A DNA stretch of 64,000 nucleotides from Nonomuraea ceibae (GCF_019396325.1 NZ_JAHKRO010000041.1:1-64000), one strand, 5' to 3'. Numbered from the stretch's first letter, positions 51,557-61,385 are shown. Program-made: numbers and translations. The notes: generated from the sequence alone by a model not told the origin.

Positions 51557-53140
51557 ATGATTGACAGAACGGCGGGCTTCGCCAGGCGCAACCTGCGCAA
51601 GGTCTTCCCCGGCCACTGGTCGTTCCTGCTGGGGGAGATCGCGCTCTACAGCTTCGTCATCCTGCTGCTCACCGGAGCGTTCCTGACGTTCTGGTACAAG
51701 CCCAGCATGGGACACGTCGTCTACGACGGGTCGTACGCGCCGCTCAAGGGCATCCTGATGTCCGAGGCCTACGCCTCGACGCTGGAGATCAGCTTCGAGG
51801 TGCGCGGCGGCCTGCTCATCCGCCAGACCCACCACTGGGCGGCGCTGCTGTTCGTCGCCGGGATGCTGGTGCACATGCTCCGCGTGTTCTTCACCGGCGC
51901 CTACCGCAAGCCGCGCGAGCTGAACTGGATCATCGGCGTGCTGCTGCTGGCGCTCGGCATGGCCGAGGGCGTCACCGGCTACATCCTGCCCGACGACCTG
52001 CTGTCCGGCGCGGGCCTGCGCATCACGCAGGGGGTGGCGATCTCCCTGCCGGTGGTCGGGACGTACGTCCAGTTCTTCGTGTTCGGCGGCGAGTATCCCG
52101 GCGAGGACGTCATCTCCCGGTTCTTCACGCTGCACGTCCTGCTCATCCCCGGCCTCCTGGTCGCGCTCGTCTGCACCCACATGGTCCTCATGTGGGTGCA
52201 GAAGCACACCCAGATGCCCGGCAGGAACCGCACCGAACGCAACGTCGTCGGCTCCCCGTTCTACCCGGCCTTCATGGCCAAGGCGGGCGCGTACTTCTTC
52301 TTCACGCTCGCGGTCCTACTGGGTCTCGCCACCTTCGCGCAGATCAACCCGATCTGGCTGGCCGGTCCGTTCAACCCGGCCGACATCTCCGCGGGCTCGC
52401 AGCCCGACTGGTACATGGGCGTCCTGGAGGGGGCGTTGCGCGTCATGCCGGCCTGGGAGATCAACGCCCTGGGGCACACGCTGCCGTTGAGCGTGATCAT
52501 CCCAGGACTGGTGCCCCTGGGCGTCATCGTGACGGGCCTGGCCCTCTACCCGTTCGTCGAGCGGTGGGTCACCGGCGACACCCTGGAGCACCACCTCGCC
52601 GACCGCCCGCGTAACAACCCGGTCCGCACCTCGATCGGTATGGCGGCCATCGCCTTCTACGGCGTGCTGTGGCTGATGGGGGCGAACGACGAGATCTCGG
52701 CCAACTTCCACATCTCGCTCTTCGCGCTGACGTGGGCGGGCCGGGCCGGGGTCATCGTCCTGCCGGTCCTCGCGTACGTGATCACGTACCGGCTGTGCCT
52801 GGGCCTGCAGCGCGGCGACGCCGGACTTCTCGCGCACGGCGTCGAGTCGGGGGTGGTCAGGCGGCTGCCGCACGGCGAGTTCGTCGAGGCCCACGTGCCG
52901 CCGGCCGAGGACATCGCGGCCCACATCAGGGGCAAGGCGGCGATCCCGGTGATCCGCGGCGCCTACGGGGCCGGGCGCGACGGTGTGCCGGCCGAGGAGC
53001 GGCGTGGTCCGCTGGGCCGGCTGCGCGCCCGCCTGAGCCGGGCGTACGGCGGCGAGAAGATCCCCCTGGAGAGCGGACCCCGCGCGGATCACGGCGCACC
53101 CCACGCCCGCGACGGCGAGCACGAGGCCGTGACGCGCTGA
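51557..53140 (+). CDS. Orphan cytochrome b subunit (QcrB-like) of a bc1-type complex
   Basis: A 527-residue membrane protein resembling actinobacterial QcrB. Haem-ligand histidines lie in RQTHHWAALLFVAGMLVHML (92/93, 106) and FTLHVLLIPGLLVALVCTHM (193, 208). The quinol-site motif is PDWY (283-286) where PEWY is usual. A hydrophilic C-terminal tail of about 100 residues follows. The normal partners (Rieske protein QcrA, diheme cytochrome c QcrC, cox genes) are absent, so this is an extra copy. It sits under a doubled TetR operator and is followed convergently by a type II NADH dehydrogenase. It might replace the housekeeping subunit under stress or under a QcrB inhibitor. Confidence 0.88.
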   Translation: MIDRTAGFARRNLRKVFPGHWSFLLGEIALYSFVILLLTGAFLTFWYKPSMGHVVYDGSYAPLKGILMSEAYASTLEISFEVRGGLLIRQTHHWAALLFVAGMLVHMLRVFFTGAYRKPRELNWIIGVLLLALGMAEGVTGYILPDDLLSGAGLRITQGVAISLPVVGTYVQFFVFGGEYPGEDVISRFFTLHVLLIPGLLVALVCTHMVLMWVQKHTQMPGRNRTERNVVGSPFYPAFMAKAGAYFFFTLAVLLGLATFAQINPIWLAGPFNPADISAGSQPDWYMGVLEGALRVMPAWEINALGHTLPLSVIIPGLVPLGVIVTGLALYPFVERWVTGDTLEHHLADRPRNNPVRTSIGMAAIAFYGVLWLMGANDEISANFHISLFALTWAGRAGVIVLPVLAYVITYRLCLGLQRGDAGLLAHGVESGVVRRLPHGEFVEAHVPPAEDIAAHIRGKAAIPVIRGAYGAGRDGVPAEERRGPLGRLRARLSRAYGGEKIPLESGPRADHGAPHARDGEHEAVTR

Positions 53141-53155
53141 GAACGGCTCGGGCGG

Positions 53156-54376
53156 TCAGCGGGAGACGCTGGTGGCGCTGCGGCGCGGCCCGGCGTAACG
53201 CCAGAAGAAGTTGAGCAGCACGCTGGCCCGGTTGCGCCCGCCCAGCAGGTAGGACACGTGGATGAAGATCCACACCAGCCAGGCCGGGAACCCGCGCACG
53301 GTCAGCCCGTTGGGCAGTTGCAGCACCGCCTCGCCCTTGCCCACGGTGGCCATGATGCCCGGGTCCCGGTAGGAGAACCGCTGCGGCGGCCGGCCCTGGA
53401 TGGCCGCGGCGATCTGCCGGCCCGCGTGGTCGCCCATCTGGATCGCCGGCTGGGCGAGCTGCGGCTGCGGCTCGGGCTGCCCCGACAGGTCGCCCGCCAC
53501 GAAGATCTCCGGGTGGCCGGGCACGTTCAGCGCGTCGGTGAGCGTGATCCGGCCGCCCTTGCCCTGCTCCAGGCCCCAGCTCCCGACCTGCTCGGGGGCC
53601 GTCACGCCGAGCGCCCACACGGTCAGGTCGCTCGGCAGCCGCGTGCCGTCGCTCAGCAGCACCGCGTCCTCCTCGACCGCCGCGACCGTGGAGCCCAGGC
53701 GCAGCTTGACGCCCCGCCTGCGCAGCGCCGCCGCCGTCGCGTCCCGCAGCCTCGGCTTGTACGGGGCCAGCACGTACTCGAAGCGCTCCACCAGCGTCAC
53801 GCTCGTCCGGTCGGGGCCGATCTCCGGATGCGTCAGCGGCAGCGTGCGCCGGCGCAGCTCGGCCAGCGTGCCCGCCATCTCCACCCCGGTCGCGCCCGCG
53901 CCCACCACCACGACGTGCGTGCTCTTGCGGCGGCCGAGCGCCGTGTCCTCCAGGTACTGTCCCAGCCGGTCGCGCAGCGCCGCCGCGTCGTGCAACGAGT
54001 AGATCGGCAGCGCGTTCGCCTCGGCGCCCTCGATGCCGAGCCAGTTGGTGGTCACGCCGGTGGCCAGCACGAGATAGTCGTAGTCCAGCCCCGTCCCGTC
54101 CTCGAACTCCACCCGCCGCTCGTCCGCCAGCACCCTGGTGAGCGTCGCCCGGCGGGTGCGCACGTTCGGCCACTTGGCGGCGAACGTGCGGATCGGGTAC
54201 GACACGTCCGACAGGCCCATCCCGGCGGTGGCGACCTGGTAGAGCAGGGGCTGGAAGGTCGAGTACGGGTTGCGGTCGACCAGCGTCACCAGGGCGCCGG
54301 CGCGGGCCAGCCTCTTCGTGGCCGCGAGCCCCGCGAACCCCGCACCCACGACCACGACCCGCGCTCTCTTCACCAT
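53156..54376 (-). CDS. Type II NADH dehydrogenase (NDH-2)
   Basis: A 406-residue single-subunit flavoprotein that passes electrons from NADH to quinone without pumping protons. It has an FAD-binding GAGFAG (11-16), an NADH-binding GAGATG near 165, VFVAGD-like EIFVAGDLSG, and a C-terminal membrane-attachment helix (WLVWIFIHVSYLLGG). ATG at 54376 follows GGAAGGACC. It converges on the cytochrome b gene with 15 bases between stops. ATACC-N11-GGTAT upstream (54419-54439) may be an operator. Confidence 0.9.
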   Translation of the reverse strand: MVKRARVVVVGAGFAGLAATKRLARAGALVTLVDRNPYSTFQPLLYQVATAGMGLSDVSYPIRTFAAKWPNVRTRRATLTRVLADERRVEFEDGTGLDYDYLVLATGVTTNWLGIEGAEANALPIYSLHDAAALRDRLGQYLEDTALGRRKSTHVVVVGAGATGVEMAGTLAELRRRTLPLTHPEIGPDRTSVTLVERFEYVLAPYKPRLRDATAAALRRRGVKLRLGSTVAAVEEDAVLLSDGTRLPSDLTVWALGVTAPEQVGSWGLEQGKGGRITLTDALNVPGHPEIFVAGDLSGQPEPQPQLAQPAIQMGDHAGRQIAAAIQGRPPQRFSYRDPGIMATVGKGEAVLQLPNGLTVRGFPAWLVWIFIHVSYLLGGRNRASVLLNFFWRYAGPRRSATSVSR

Positions 54377-54478
54377 GATCCGGTCCTTCCCTGAAACGCC
54401 GATCCGGAAAATCGTCCAATACCCTTTGTTTCCCGGTATGTGCGTCTTTTGGCGGACCAGGGTCGGCAACCGCGCGGG

Positions 54479-56887
54479 TCACGTACCTCCCAGACTCCAC
54501 ACGTACAGGACCCCGCCCGCCGCGCCCGCGACCACGGGACGGCCTGCGACCTCCGCCAGGGCCAGCGCGCGGACCTCCGGGCCGGTGGTGAGGAGCTCGC
54601 CGATGACCTCGCCCGTGTCGAGGTTCCAGACGCGCACGTACGTGCCGCCGCCAGGACTGTGCGCGACCACCGCGACCGGCACCCCGTCCAGCAGGCCCGC
54701 GACCAGGGCGGCGGTCCCGCGCGCGCCGAACGACCACTTCCCCGACCGCTTCCCGCTCGCCAGATCGTGGACCCGCAGGGTGGCGTCCAGGTGCGTGGAG
54801 ACGAGCAGCGTGCGGCCCTCCCGCTCGACGCAGGCCAGCCGTTCGACGCCGCCGATGTCCCCGGTGCGGAAGTCGTGCGCCACCCCGCCGCCGGACAGCC
54901 CGCGGACGCGGACCCGGTTGCGGCCGTCGGCGGTGACGAGCACGTCGCGGCCGTCCAGCCTGCCGAACGCCAGCGCGCCGATGCCCTGGAAGTGCTCGCC
55001 CATCGGCTTGCCGAGCTGCTCGCCCCCGGCGACGTCCCACAGGCGGGCGACGCTGTAGAGGTCCCTGACGAGGTCGTACTTCTGGGAGATCGCCACCGCC
55101 TTGCCGCCCGCGAGCGTGACGCCGATGATCGGGTCGCCGGCGCCGTGGCGGGCGTCCGGGCCCCACACGCGCATCCGGCCGTCGGCGTGCCCGGACACCA
55201 CCCGGTCGCCGTCCTCGCACGCGACGCACGTCACGGCCGCGCCGCCGTCGCCCAGCCTGGCCACCCTGGCGGCGGTGGCGGTCGTGCTCAGGTCCCAGGT
55301 CAGGACCGTCCCGTTGCCGGTGCCGCACGCGACCCGCGCGCCCGAGGCGGCGAGCGTCACCGGCGTGCCGCTCCCGCGCGGCAGGGTGACGGGCTCCACG
55401 ACGAACGACCCGAACGGCACGGGCTGCGGCGCCGCCGTGGCCGCGCCCGGGGTGCCTTCGGTCGCGGTGGGCGTCGCCCCGGCGGTCGCCGTGCCGGTCG
55501 TGCCCGTGGTGCCGGTCGTCCCGGTCGTGCCGGGGCTCGCCGTACGGGCGGTCCCGGTCGCCGTGGGGTCCGCCGGTCCGTTCGCCTCGAAGACGCCGCT
55601 TCCCGGCCGGAGGATCGCGAACGCCGACACCGCCGCGGCCGCCGTCGCCGCGACGCCCCCGATGAGGACCCGCCGGCTCGCCGCCCCACCCCGTCCCGCC
55701 ACCGTCTCGGGCCCGCCGGAGGACGACGCGGTATGAGCTCCGGGCCCCGGCGGCAAGGCCCGCTCCGGACCACCCGTCCCCGGCGGCCCGAACGGCGGCA
55801 CGGGCGCCCCGGGCCCGTACGGCCCCTGCGCACGCGGCGCCCCGGGCGCCGCGCCGTACGCCCCCTCCGGCTGCCGGTCCGCCCGCCCGGCATGGCCGCC
55901 CCCGCCGCCCCCGCCTTGCGCCGGCCCCTGCCCGGCGTCCTGGGGCGCGCTGTACGAGCCCTGCCCTGACGGCCGCGCCTGCCCGGTGCCCGGGGCCGGG
56001 ACGTACGGACCGTGCGGCGTCGGGGTGTGCTGGCCGGCGGGGTGGTCCGGGCGGGGGATGAGGCGCTGGGCGGCGTCGGGGGCGCCGGACTGGGTGAGGG
56101 CGGCGAGCAGGTCGGCGGGGGCCGGGCGGGCGGCGGGCGACTTGGCGAGACAGGCGCGGATCGGCTCGGCGAGATGCGGCGGGACGCCGGTCAGGTCGGG
56201 TTCGTCGGTGAGGATCGCGTTCAGGATGACCGGCACCGTGCCGCCCGCGAAGGGCGGCCGCCCGGTGGCCGCGAACACCATGGTGCCCGCCCAGCTGAAC
56301 ACGTCGGACGCCGGCCCGACCCGCTCCCCGGTGAACTGCTCCGGCGACATGTACGTGGGCGTGCCGACGGGCCCGGACGCGTGCGTGGTGGCGTCGAGCG
56401 CCTTGGCGATGCCGAAGTCGATGACGGTGGGCCCCTCCGGCCCCATCAGCACGTTGCCCGGCTTGAAGTCGCGGTGCACGATCCCGGCCCGGTGGATGGC
56501 GGCCAGCGCGGTGAGCGTGGCGATGGCGAGCCGGTCCAGCCCGCCGCCGGTGCGCGGTCCGGAGGAGCGCACGAGCGCCTGGAGGGTGTCTCCGGCGACG
56601 TACTCGCTGACGATGTAGGGCCGCTCGTCCAGCGTGCCGACGTCCAGCACGGCCGCCGTGCAGAACGCGGCCACGCGGCGCGCCGCCTCGACCTCGCGCA
56701 GGAAGCCCCGGGTGACGTCGTCGTCGTGGCCCAGGTGGCTGTGCAGCAGCTTGATCGCGACCGGGCGGCCGTCGTCGGCGGTGCCGTGGTAGACGACGCC
56801 CTGGCCGCCGGAGCCGAGCACCCCGGTGAGGCGGTAGCCGCCGATCCGCTCGGGGTCGCCCGGGCGGAGCGGCCGGATGTCCGGCAT
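54479..56887 (-). CDS. Membrane Ser/Thr protein kinase with external beta-propeller
   Basis: An 802-residue receptor-type kinase. The kinase domain (about 15-265) is intact: GSGGQG (25-30), Lys 46 in VAIK, HRDFKPGN (138-145), DFG (157-159) and GTPTYMSPEQF. Then come a Pro/Gly/Gln-rich linker (about 270-385), one membrane segment (RRVLIGGVAATAAAAVSAFAI), a Gly-Thr repeat (TTGTTGTTG) and a WD40-like propeller to the end (VVSGHADGRMRVWGPD, HLDATLRVHDLASG). ATG at 56887 has AAAGGAG upstream. Signal unknown. It lies directly downstream of the iron-importer genes and may be read from the same mRNA. Confidence 0.92.
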   Translation of the reverse strand: MPDIRPLRPGDPERIGGYRLTGVLGSGGQGVVYHGTADDGRPVAIKLLHSHLGHDDDVTRGFLREVEAARRVAAFCTAAVLDVGTLDERPYIVSEYVAGDTLQALVRSSGPRTGGGLDRLAIATLTALAAIHRAGIVHRDFKPGNVLMGPEGPTVIDFGIAKALDATTHASGPVGTPTYMSPEQFTGERVGPASDVFSWAGTMVFAATGRPPFAGGTVPVILNAILTDEPDLTGVPPHLAEPIRACLAKSPAARPAPADLLAALTQSGAPDAAQRLIPRPDHPAGQHTPTPHGPYVPAPGTGQARPSGQGSYSAPQDAGQGPAQGGGGGGGHAGRADRQPEGAYGAAPGAPRAQGPYGPGAPVPPFGPPGTGGPERALPPGPGAHTASSSGGPETVAGRGGAASRRVLIGGVAATAAAAVSAFAILRPGSGVFEANGPADPTATGTARTASPGTTGTTGTTGTTGTATAGATPTATEGTPGAATAAPQPVPFGSFVVEPVTLPRGSGTPVTLAASGARVACGTGNGTVLTWDLSTTATAARVARLGDGGAAVTCVACEDGDRVVSGHADGRMRVWGPDARHGAGDPIIGVTLAGGKAVAISQKYDLVRDLYSVARLWDVAGGEQLGKPMGEHFQGIGALAFGRLDGRDVLVTADGRNRVRVRGLSGGGVAHDFRTGDIGGVERLACVEREGRTLLVSTHLDATLRVHDLASGKRSGKWSFGARGTAALVAGLLDGVPVAVVAHSPGGGTYVRVWNLDTGEVIGELLTTGPEVRALALAEVAGRPVVAGAAGGVLYVWSLGGT

Positions 56888-56965
56888 CCCACTCCTTTCC
56901 GGACCTTTCATGAACGACCACACGATAGGCCCGGCCGTACCCGGGGCGGAAGGCGGCAGCCGCGG

Positions 56966-58696
56966 TCAGGCGAGCGTCCAGGCGGCGGCCTGCTCGCGCT
57001 GCCGCCAGTAGGCGGCGAAACGCCCGCCCCGGGCCAGCAGCTCGGCCGGGGCGCCCGCCTCGGCCACCCGCCCGTCCTCCAGGAAGACCACCTGGTCGGC
57101 GCGGGCGATCGTGCTGAGCCGGTGGGCGACGACGACGGTGGCCCGCCGTCCCGCCGCCGACTCCAGCGCGGCGACGACGGCCCGCTCGTTGGCGGCGTCC
57201 AGGGCGGCCGTGGCCTCGTCGAGCAGGAGCAGCGGCGCGTCCTTGAGCAGGGCGCGGGCGATGCTCACCCGCTGGCGTTCGCCGCCGGACAGCGCCGCGC
57301 CGCGTTCGCCCACGCGGGTGTCCCAGCCGTCGGGCAGCCGTTCGATCACCTCGTCGAGCCGGGCCGCCGACGCCGCCTCGCGGACCCGCTCGTCGGGCGC
57401 GTCCGGGTCGCCGAGCCGGACGTTGTCGTAGAGGCTCGCGTCGAAGAGGTAGACGTCCTGGAAGACGATGCCGAGCCCGCCCATCAGCGCGGCCGGGTCG
57501 TAGCGGCGCACGTCGTGCCCGGCGACCAGCACGCTGCCCTCCCGGGCCTCGTGGAAGCGGGCGACGAGCGCCAGCAGCGTCGACTTGCCCGCGCCCGACG
57601 GGCCGACGATCGCCGTGGTGGTGCCGCGCTCCACCGTGAACGAGACCCCGGCCAGCACGTCCCGCCCCGGCTCGTGGCCGAAGCGTACGTCGCGCAGCTC
57701 CAGGGCGGGCGCGCCCGGGTCGGGCACGACCGGGGCGGGGGCGTCCGCGCCGAGCACCGGCGCGTCGAGCACACTGCGGACCCGCGTCAGGGTGCCGCGC
57801 AGCGCCTCCATCGCCGGGGAGAGCTCCGCCAGCGTGGCGAACGGCTCGGCGAAACGCACCGCGACGATGACGAGCGCGACCACCTGCGCGCCGCCGAGCT
57901 CGCCGGTCACGCCCAGCACGACCGCCGTCGCCACCAGGCCGAGCAGGGCCGCCTGGGTGGCCAGCCCGAACAGCACCTGCCCCGGCAGGCTGAAGCCGAT
58001 CAGCCGCAGCGCCGCCGACCGCTGCCGGTCCAGCGCCCGGCCCACCGCCGTGCCGCGCACGCCGGTCCGCCCGGCGGCGCGCAGCGCGGGCTGGGCCTGC
58101 GCCAGCTCGATGACGCGCTGCCCCGCCTCGGCGGAGGCCGCCGTGTAGGCGTCGTCGGCCGCGCGCAGGCACCGGCCGCTCGCCCACATGGCGCCCAGCA
58201 GCACCGGCGCCGCCGCCAGCGCCACCAGGCCGAGCGGCCAGGCGACCAGCAGCAGCCCGGCCCCGATCAGCGGCGGCGTGATGAGCGCCCCGGCGACCGG
58301 CGTCAGCAGGTGCGCCACCCCCTGGCACAGCTCGCGCCCCGACGAGGTCAGCGCCCGCTGCGCCTCGGCCCGCCGCCCGGCGGTGAACCAGCCGAGCGGG
58401 ATGCGCTGGAGCCGGTCCACGACCCGCGCCTCCATGCCGGACAGCAGCTCGAAGCCGATCGCGAACCCGGCGGCGGCGACCGCGCGGTCGGCGGCCCAGC
58501 CCGCCGCCACCAGCGCCGCCAGCAGCGCGATCCAGCCCGCGGCGGCGCCGGGCCCGGCGGAGAACAGCGCGCCGAGCAGCGGCACCAGCGTGAGCACCGC
58601 CCCCGCCCGCACCGCCGCGCTCACCACGAGCAGGACCAGGTAGCGGACGACCGCGGCCCGGTCGCCGGCCAGCCGGAGCACGTCGAAGATCATCAT
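56966..58696 (-). CDS. irtB: IrtB-like ABC half-transporter for siderophore import
   Basis: A 576-residue half transporter: six membrane segments (about 1-310) then an ATPase with Walker A GPSGAGKST, signature LSGGERQRVS, Walker B LLLLDEATAALD and the H-loop VAHRLST. It has an exporter-type fold. It overlaps the fused FAD-ABC gene by 4 bases (ATGA) and its length matches mycobacterial IrtB (about 579), which pairs with IrtA to import ferric siderophores. A role in iron uptake is supported by the iron box upstream. Proteins of this type are also annotated as YbtQ-like. Confidence 0.87.
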   Translation of the reverse strand: MMIFDVLRLAGDRAAVVRYLVLLVVSAAVRAGAVLTLVPLLGALFSAGPGAAAGWIALLAALVAAGWAADRAVAAAGFAIGFELLSGMEARVVDRLQRIPLGWFTAGRRAEAQRALTSSGRELCQGVAHLLTPVAGALITPPLIGAGLLLVAWPLGLVALAAAPVLLGAMWASGRCLRAADDAYTAASAEAGQRVIELAQAQPALRAAGRTGVRGTAVGRALDRQRSAALRLIGFSLPGQVLFGLATQAALLGLVATAVVLGVTGELGGAQVVALVIVAVRFAEPFATLAELSPAMEALRGTLTRVRSVLDAPVLGADAPAPVVPDPGAPALELRDVRFGHEPGRDVLAGVSFTVERGTTTAIVGPSGAGKSTLLALVARFHEAREGSVLVAGHDVRRYDPAALMGGLGIVFQDVYLFDASLYDNVRLGDPDAPDERVREAASAARLDEVIERLPDGWDTRVGERGAALSGGERQRVSIARALLKDAPLLLLDEATAALDAANERAVVAALESAAGRRATVVVAHRLSTIARADQVVFLEDGRVAEAGAPAELLARGGRFAAYWRQREQAAAWTLA

Positions 58697-61308
58697 GTCA
58701 GGGTCTCCAGGGGAGCGGCGGCGGCCTGCCACAGGTCGCGGTAGAGGCCGGGGGCGGCCAGCAGCGTCTCGTGCGTGCCACGCTGGACGACCCGGCCGCC
58801 GTCCAGCACCACGATCGCGTCCGCGCCCGTGATCGTGTGCAGCCGGTGCGCGATGACCACGACGGTACGGCCCGCGACCAGCTCGCTGATCGCCCGCTGC
58901 ACCAGGTGCTCGGACTCCGGGTCGGCGAACGCCGTCGCCTCGTCCAGCACCAGCACCGGCGCGTCCGCCAGCAGGGCGCGCGCGATCGTCAGCCGCTGCG
59001 CCTCGCCGCCCGACAGCCGGGCCCGCTCGCCGAGCACCGTGTCGTAGCCGTCCGGCAGCCGGGCGATCCGGTCGTGCACGTGCGCCGCCCTGGCCACCCG
59101 TTCCACCTCTTCCCGGGAGGCGTTCGGCCTGGCCAGCGCGATGTTGTCGTGGACGCTCGCCCGGAGCAGGGACACGTCCTGGAAGACGAACCCGACCGTA
59201 CGGTGCAGCTCGGCCTGCGACAGCTCGCGCAGGTCGACGCCGTCGACGGTGATCCGGCCGGCGTCCACGTCGTGGAAGCGCGCCAGCAGCGCGGCGAGCG
59301 TCGACTTGCCCGCGCCGCTCGGCCCCACGAGCGCCGTCACCGTCCCCGGCGCGAACTCCAGGTCGACACCCGACAGCACCGGCCGCCGCGCGTCGTAGCC
59401 GAACCCCACCCCCTCGAACCGGACCGTACGGCCCGCCGCCCCGGGAAGCGGCCGGGGCAGCCGCGGCTCGGGCAGCTCCGGCTCCACCAGCAGCAGGCCG
59501 ATGCGCCGCGCCGCCGCCAGCGCGTCACGTACCGAACCCAGGCCGAACGCGGCAGCCAGCAACTGGCTGCCGAACGTCGCGCCGAGCAGCAGGAACGGGA
59601 GCAGGTCCGCGGTGGCGAGCAGGCCCCCCGCCGCCATCGGCGCGCCCGCCACGACGATCAGCAGCAGGCTCGTCAGCGGGCGCGTCACCAGGTCGACCGC
59701 CGTCCGGCGGCGGACCAGCGGCCGCTGCCACCGCTCCAGGAACCGCGCCCGCTCGCCCAGCAGCGCCCGGAAACCGCCCGCCGGGCCCGCGTCGTACGCC
59801 CTGACCACGGTCAGGCCGTCCACGTACGAGACCGCCTCCGCGCCGACCCGCCGCTCCCACACGGTGAACCCGGCCAGCTCGGCGGCCGACGCCTGCACCA
59901 TGCGCGCCGACATGACGAGGTAGGCCAGCAGCGGCGCCAGCAGCACCGCCGCCAGCGCCGGCGAGACCGTGAACAGGTAGACCAGCACCGCCAGCGGGGC
60001 CACCAGCGCCGCCACCACGTCCAGCACCGCGTGCGTCACCAGGTAGTGCACGCTCTCCGCGTCGTCCTGGACCGCCTGCTTGACCCGGCCGGAGGAGCGC
60101 TCGGTGAACCAGCCCAGCGGCAGCCGCGCCAGCTTGCCCACCACGTCCGCGCGCACCCGGTGACCGAACCGCGCGTCGAGCACGTGCATCGCCGCCACCA
60201 GCAGGCCCGCCAGCGCCGCGCCGCCGCCCATCAGCGCCAGCGCCCCCACCCCCAGCCCGGCCAGTCCCTCCGCCTGCGGGCCGGCAGTGAGCAGGCGGCG
60301 GCACAGCTCGACCAGCAGCAGGTAGGGCGCGAGCTGCACCAGGCTCACCACGGCCTGGAACGCCCCGGCCAGCAGGAGCCGCCCCCGCAACGGCGCCAGC
60401 AGCCGCGCCCCCGCCCGCGACCGCCACCCCGCCGAGGCCGCAGCGGACCCTCCCGAGCCCGCGCGCCCAGCGGACGCGCCCGCTGGTGCGCCTGCCGCCG
60501 TCGGTGTCGCGGGGTGGTTTCGCGTGGTGCCGGTGGTGGGGGTTTCCTCGCCGGGGGTGTGGTCGCGGCCGGTGCCCATCGCCTGGCCGCGGATCCAGTA
60601 CGCGCGGGCCTTGGCGTCGCCCCGGGGGAAGCCGAGGTCCTTGAGCCGGGCGCGGACGTGCTTGGTGGCGGCCGATTCGGCGGTGACCCAGGCGTACCAG
60701 TTGGACCAGTCGCGCTCCTCGATGGCGTCGGCGAGCGCGGCGGGGTCGCCGGTGGCGGGCTGCCAGGTGACCGTGGCGCGGGGGTGCGGCGTGACGGGGA
60801 TGAGCGTGTCGTGCTCCTGGTGGCGTTCGAGGTGGACGCGTACCTCGGCGGTGTCGGGCAGGGCGGCGAGGATGGCGTTGATGCCGGGCAGCGAGGCGGC
60901 GTCGCCGACGAGCAGGTAGCCGTCGGGCGCGGGGTCGGGCGGGGCGAAGTGCCCGGAGGCCCAGCGGGTGACCTGGACGGTGTCGCCGGTCCCGGCCTGG
61001 GCGGCCCAGGCGCTGGCGGGTCCGGCGGGCTCGTGGATGAGGAACTCGATGCTGACCCGCCGCGTCTCCGGGTCGGGGTCGAGCAGCGTGTAGCCGCGCT
61101 GGTGCTCGCGCCCGGGCCGGCGGGGGTCGGGCACCCAGAGCCGTACCCAGCTCGCGGGCTCGATCGGCTGCCCGTCGAACAGCGTCGGCGCGTCGAAGGT
61201 GATGCGACGGTAGTGCGGGGTGACGTCGTCGACGGCGGCGACGGTGAGCGTGTGCTCCACGGCGCCGAAGGTCTTCATCATGGCCCCGGCGTAACCCCTG
61301 CTCGCCAC
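58693..61308 (-). CDS. irtA: IrtA-like siderophore importer: FAD reductase domain fused to ABC transporter
   Basis: An 871-residue fusion. Residues about 10-240 form a siderophore-interacting FAD-binding reductase (VTPHYRRITFDAPTLF, HQRGYTLLDPDPETRRVSIEF, YLLVGDAASLPGINAIL). After a Gly/Ala/Thr-rich linker come six membrane segments (about 300-600) and an ATPase (GPSGAGKST, LSGGEAQRL, VLVLDEATAFAD). Length and order match IrtA, whose cytoplasmic FAD domain reduces imported ferric siderophore. GTG at 61308 follows GGGAGAG. An IdeR/DmdR-type box lies 10 bases upstream, so expression is expected under iron starvation. No siderophore synthesis genes are in the window. Confidence 0.9.
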   Translation of the reverse strand: MASRGYAGAMMKTFGAVEHTLTVAAVDDVTPHYRRITFDAPTLFDGQPIEPASWVRLWVPDPRRPGREHQRGYTLLDPDPETRRVSIEFLIHEPAGPASAWAAQAGTGDTVQVTRWASGHFAPPDPAPDGYLLVGDAASLPGINAILAALPDTAEVRVHLERHQEHDTLIPVTPHPRATVTWQPATGDPAALADAIEERDWSNWYAWVTAESAATKHVRARLKDLGFPRGDAKARAYWIRGQAMGTGRDHTPGEETPTTGTTRNHPATPTAAGAPAGASAGRAGSGGSAAASAGWRSRAGARLLAPLRGRLLLAGAFQAVVSLVQLAPYLLLVELCRRLLTAGPQAEGLAGLGVGALALMGGGAALAGLLVAAMHVLDARFGHRVRADVVGKLARLPLGWFTERSSGRVKQAVQDDAESVHYLVTHAVLDVVAALVAPLAVLVYLFTVSPALAAVLLAPLLAYLVMSARMVQASAAELAGFTVWERRVGAEAVSYVDGLTVVRAYDAGPAGGFRALLGERARFLERWQRPLVRRRTAVDLVTRPLTSLLLIVVAGAPMAAGGLLATADLLPFLLLGATFGSQLLAAAFGLGSVRDALAAARRIGLLLVEPELPEPRLPRPLPGAAGRTVRFEGVGFGYDARRPVLSGVDLEFAPGTVTALVGPSGAGKSTLAALLARFHDVDAGRITVDGVDLRELSQAELHRTVGFVFQDVSLLRASVHDNIALARPNASREEVERVARAAHVHDRIARLPDGYDTVLGERARLSGGEAQRLTIARALLADAPVLVLDEATAFADPESEHLVQRAISELVAGRTVVVIAHRLHTITGADAIVVLDGGRVVQRGTHETLLAAPGLYRDLWQAAAAPLETLT

Positions 61309-61316
61309 TCGCTCTC

Positions 61317-61335
61317 CCAGGTAAGGCTTACCTTA
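61317..61335. promoter_or_regulatory. IdeR/DmdR-type iron box
   Basis: Contains AGGTAAG-G-CTTACCT, a perfect 7-bp inverted repeat around one G. The 19-bp site matches the IdeR/DmdR consensus TTAGGTTAGGCTAACCTAA at about 14 positions. It lies just upstream of the irtA-like start. Confidence 0.8.
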
Positions 61336-61385
61336 GTTACGGGGCATAACATAGAAGAGCGAGCGGCACGGGCGCAACCGGCGTT

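Noticed and set aside
52926-58328. A very long minus-strand open frame of about 1800 codons
   Set aside because: It runs out of frame through the NADH dehydrogenase, kinase and IrtB genes and over the end of cytochrome b. The translation is Arg/Ala/Gly/Pro-rich with no domains, as expected from GC-rich codon shadows.
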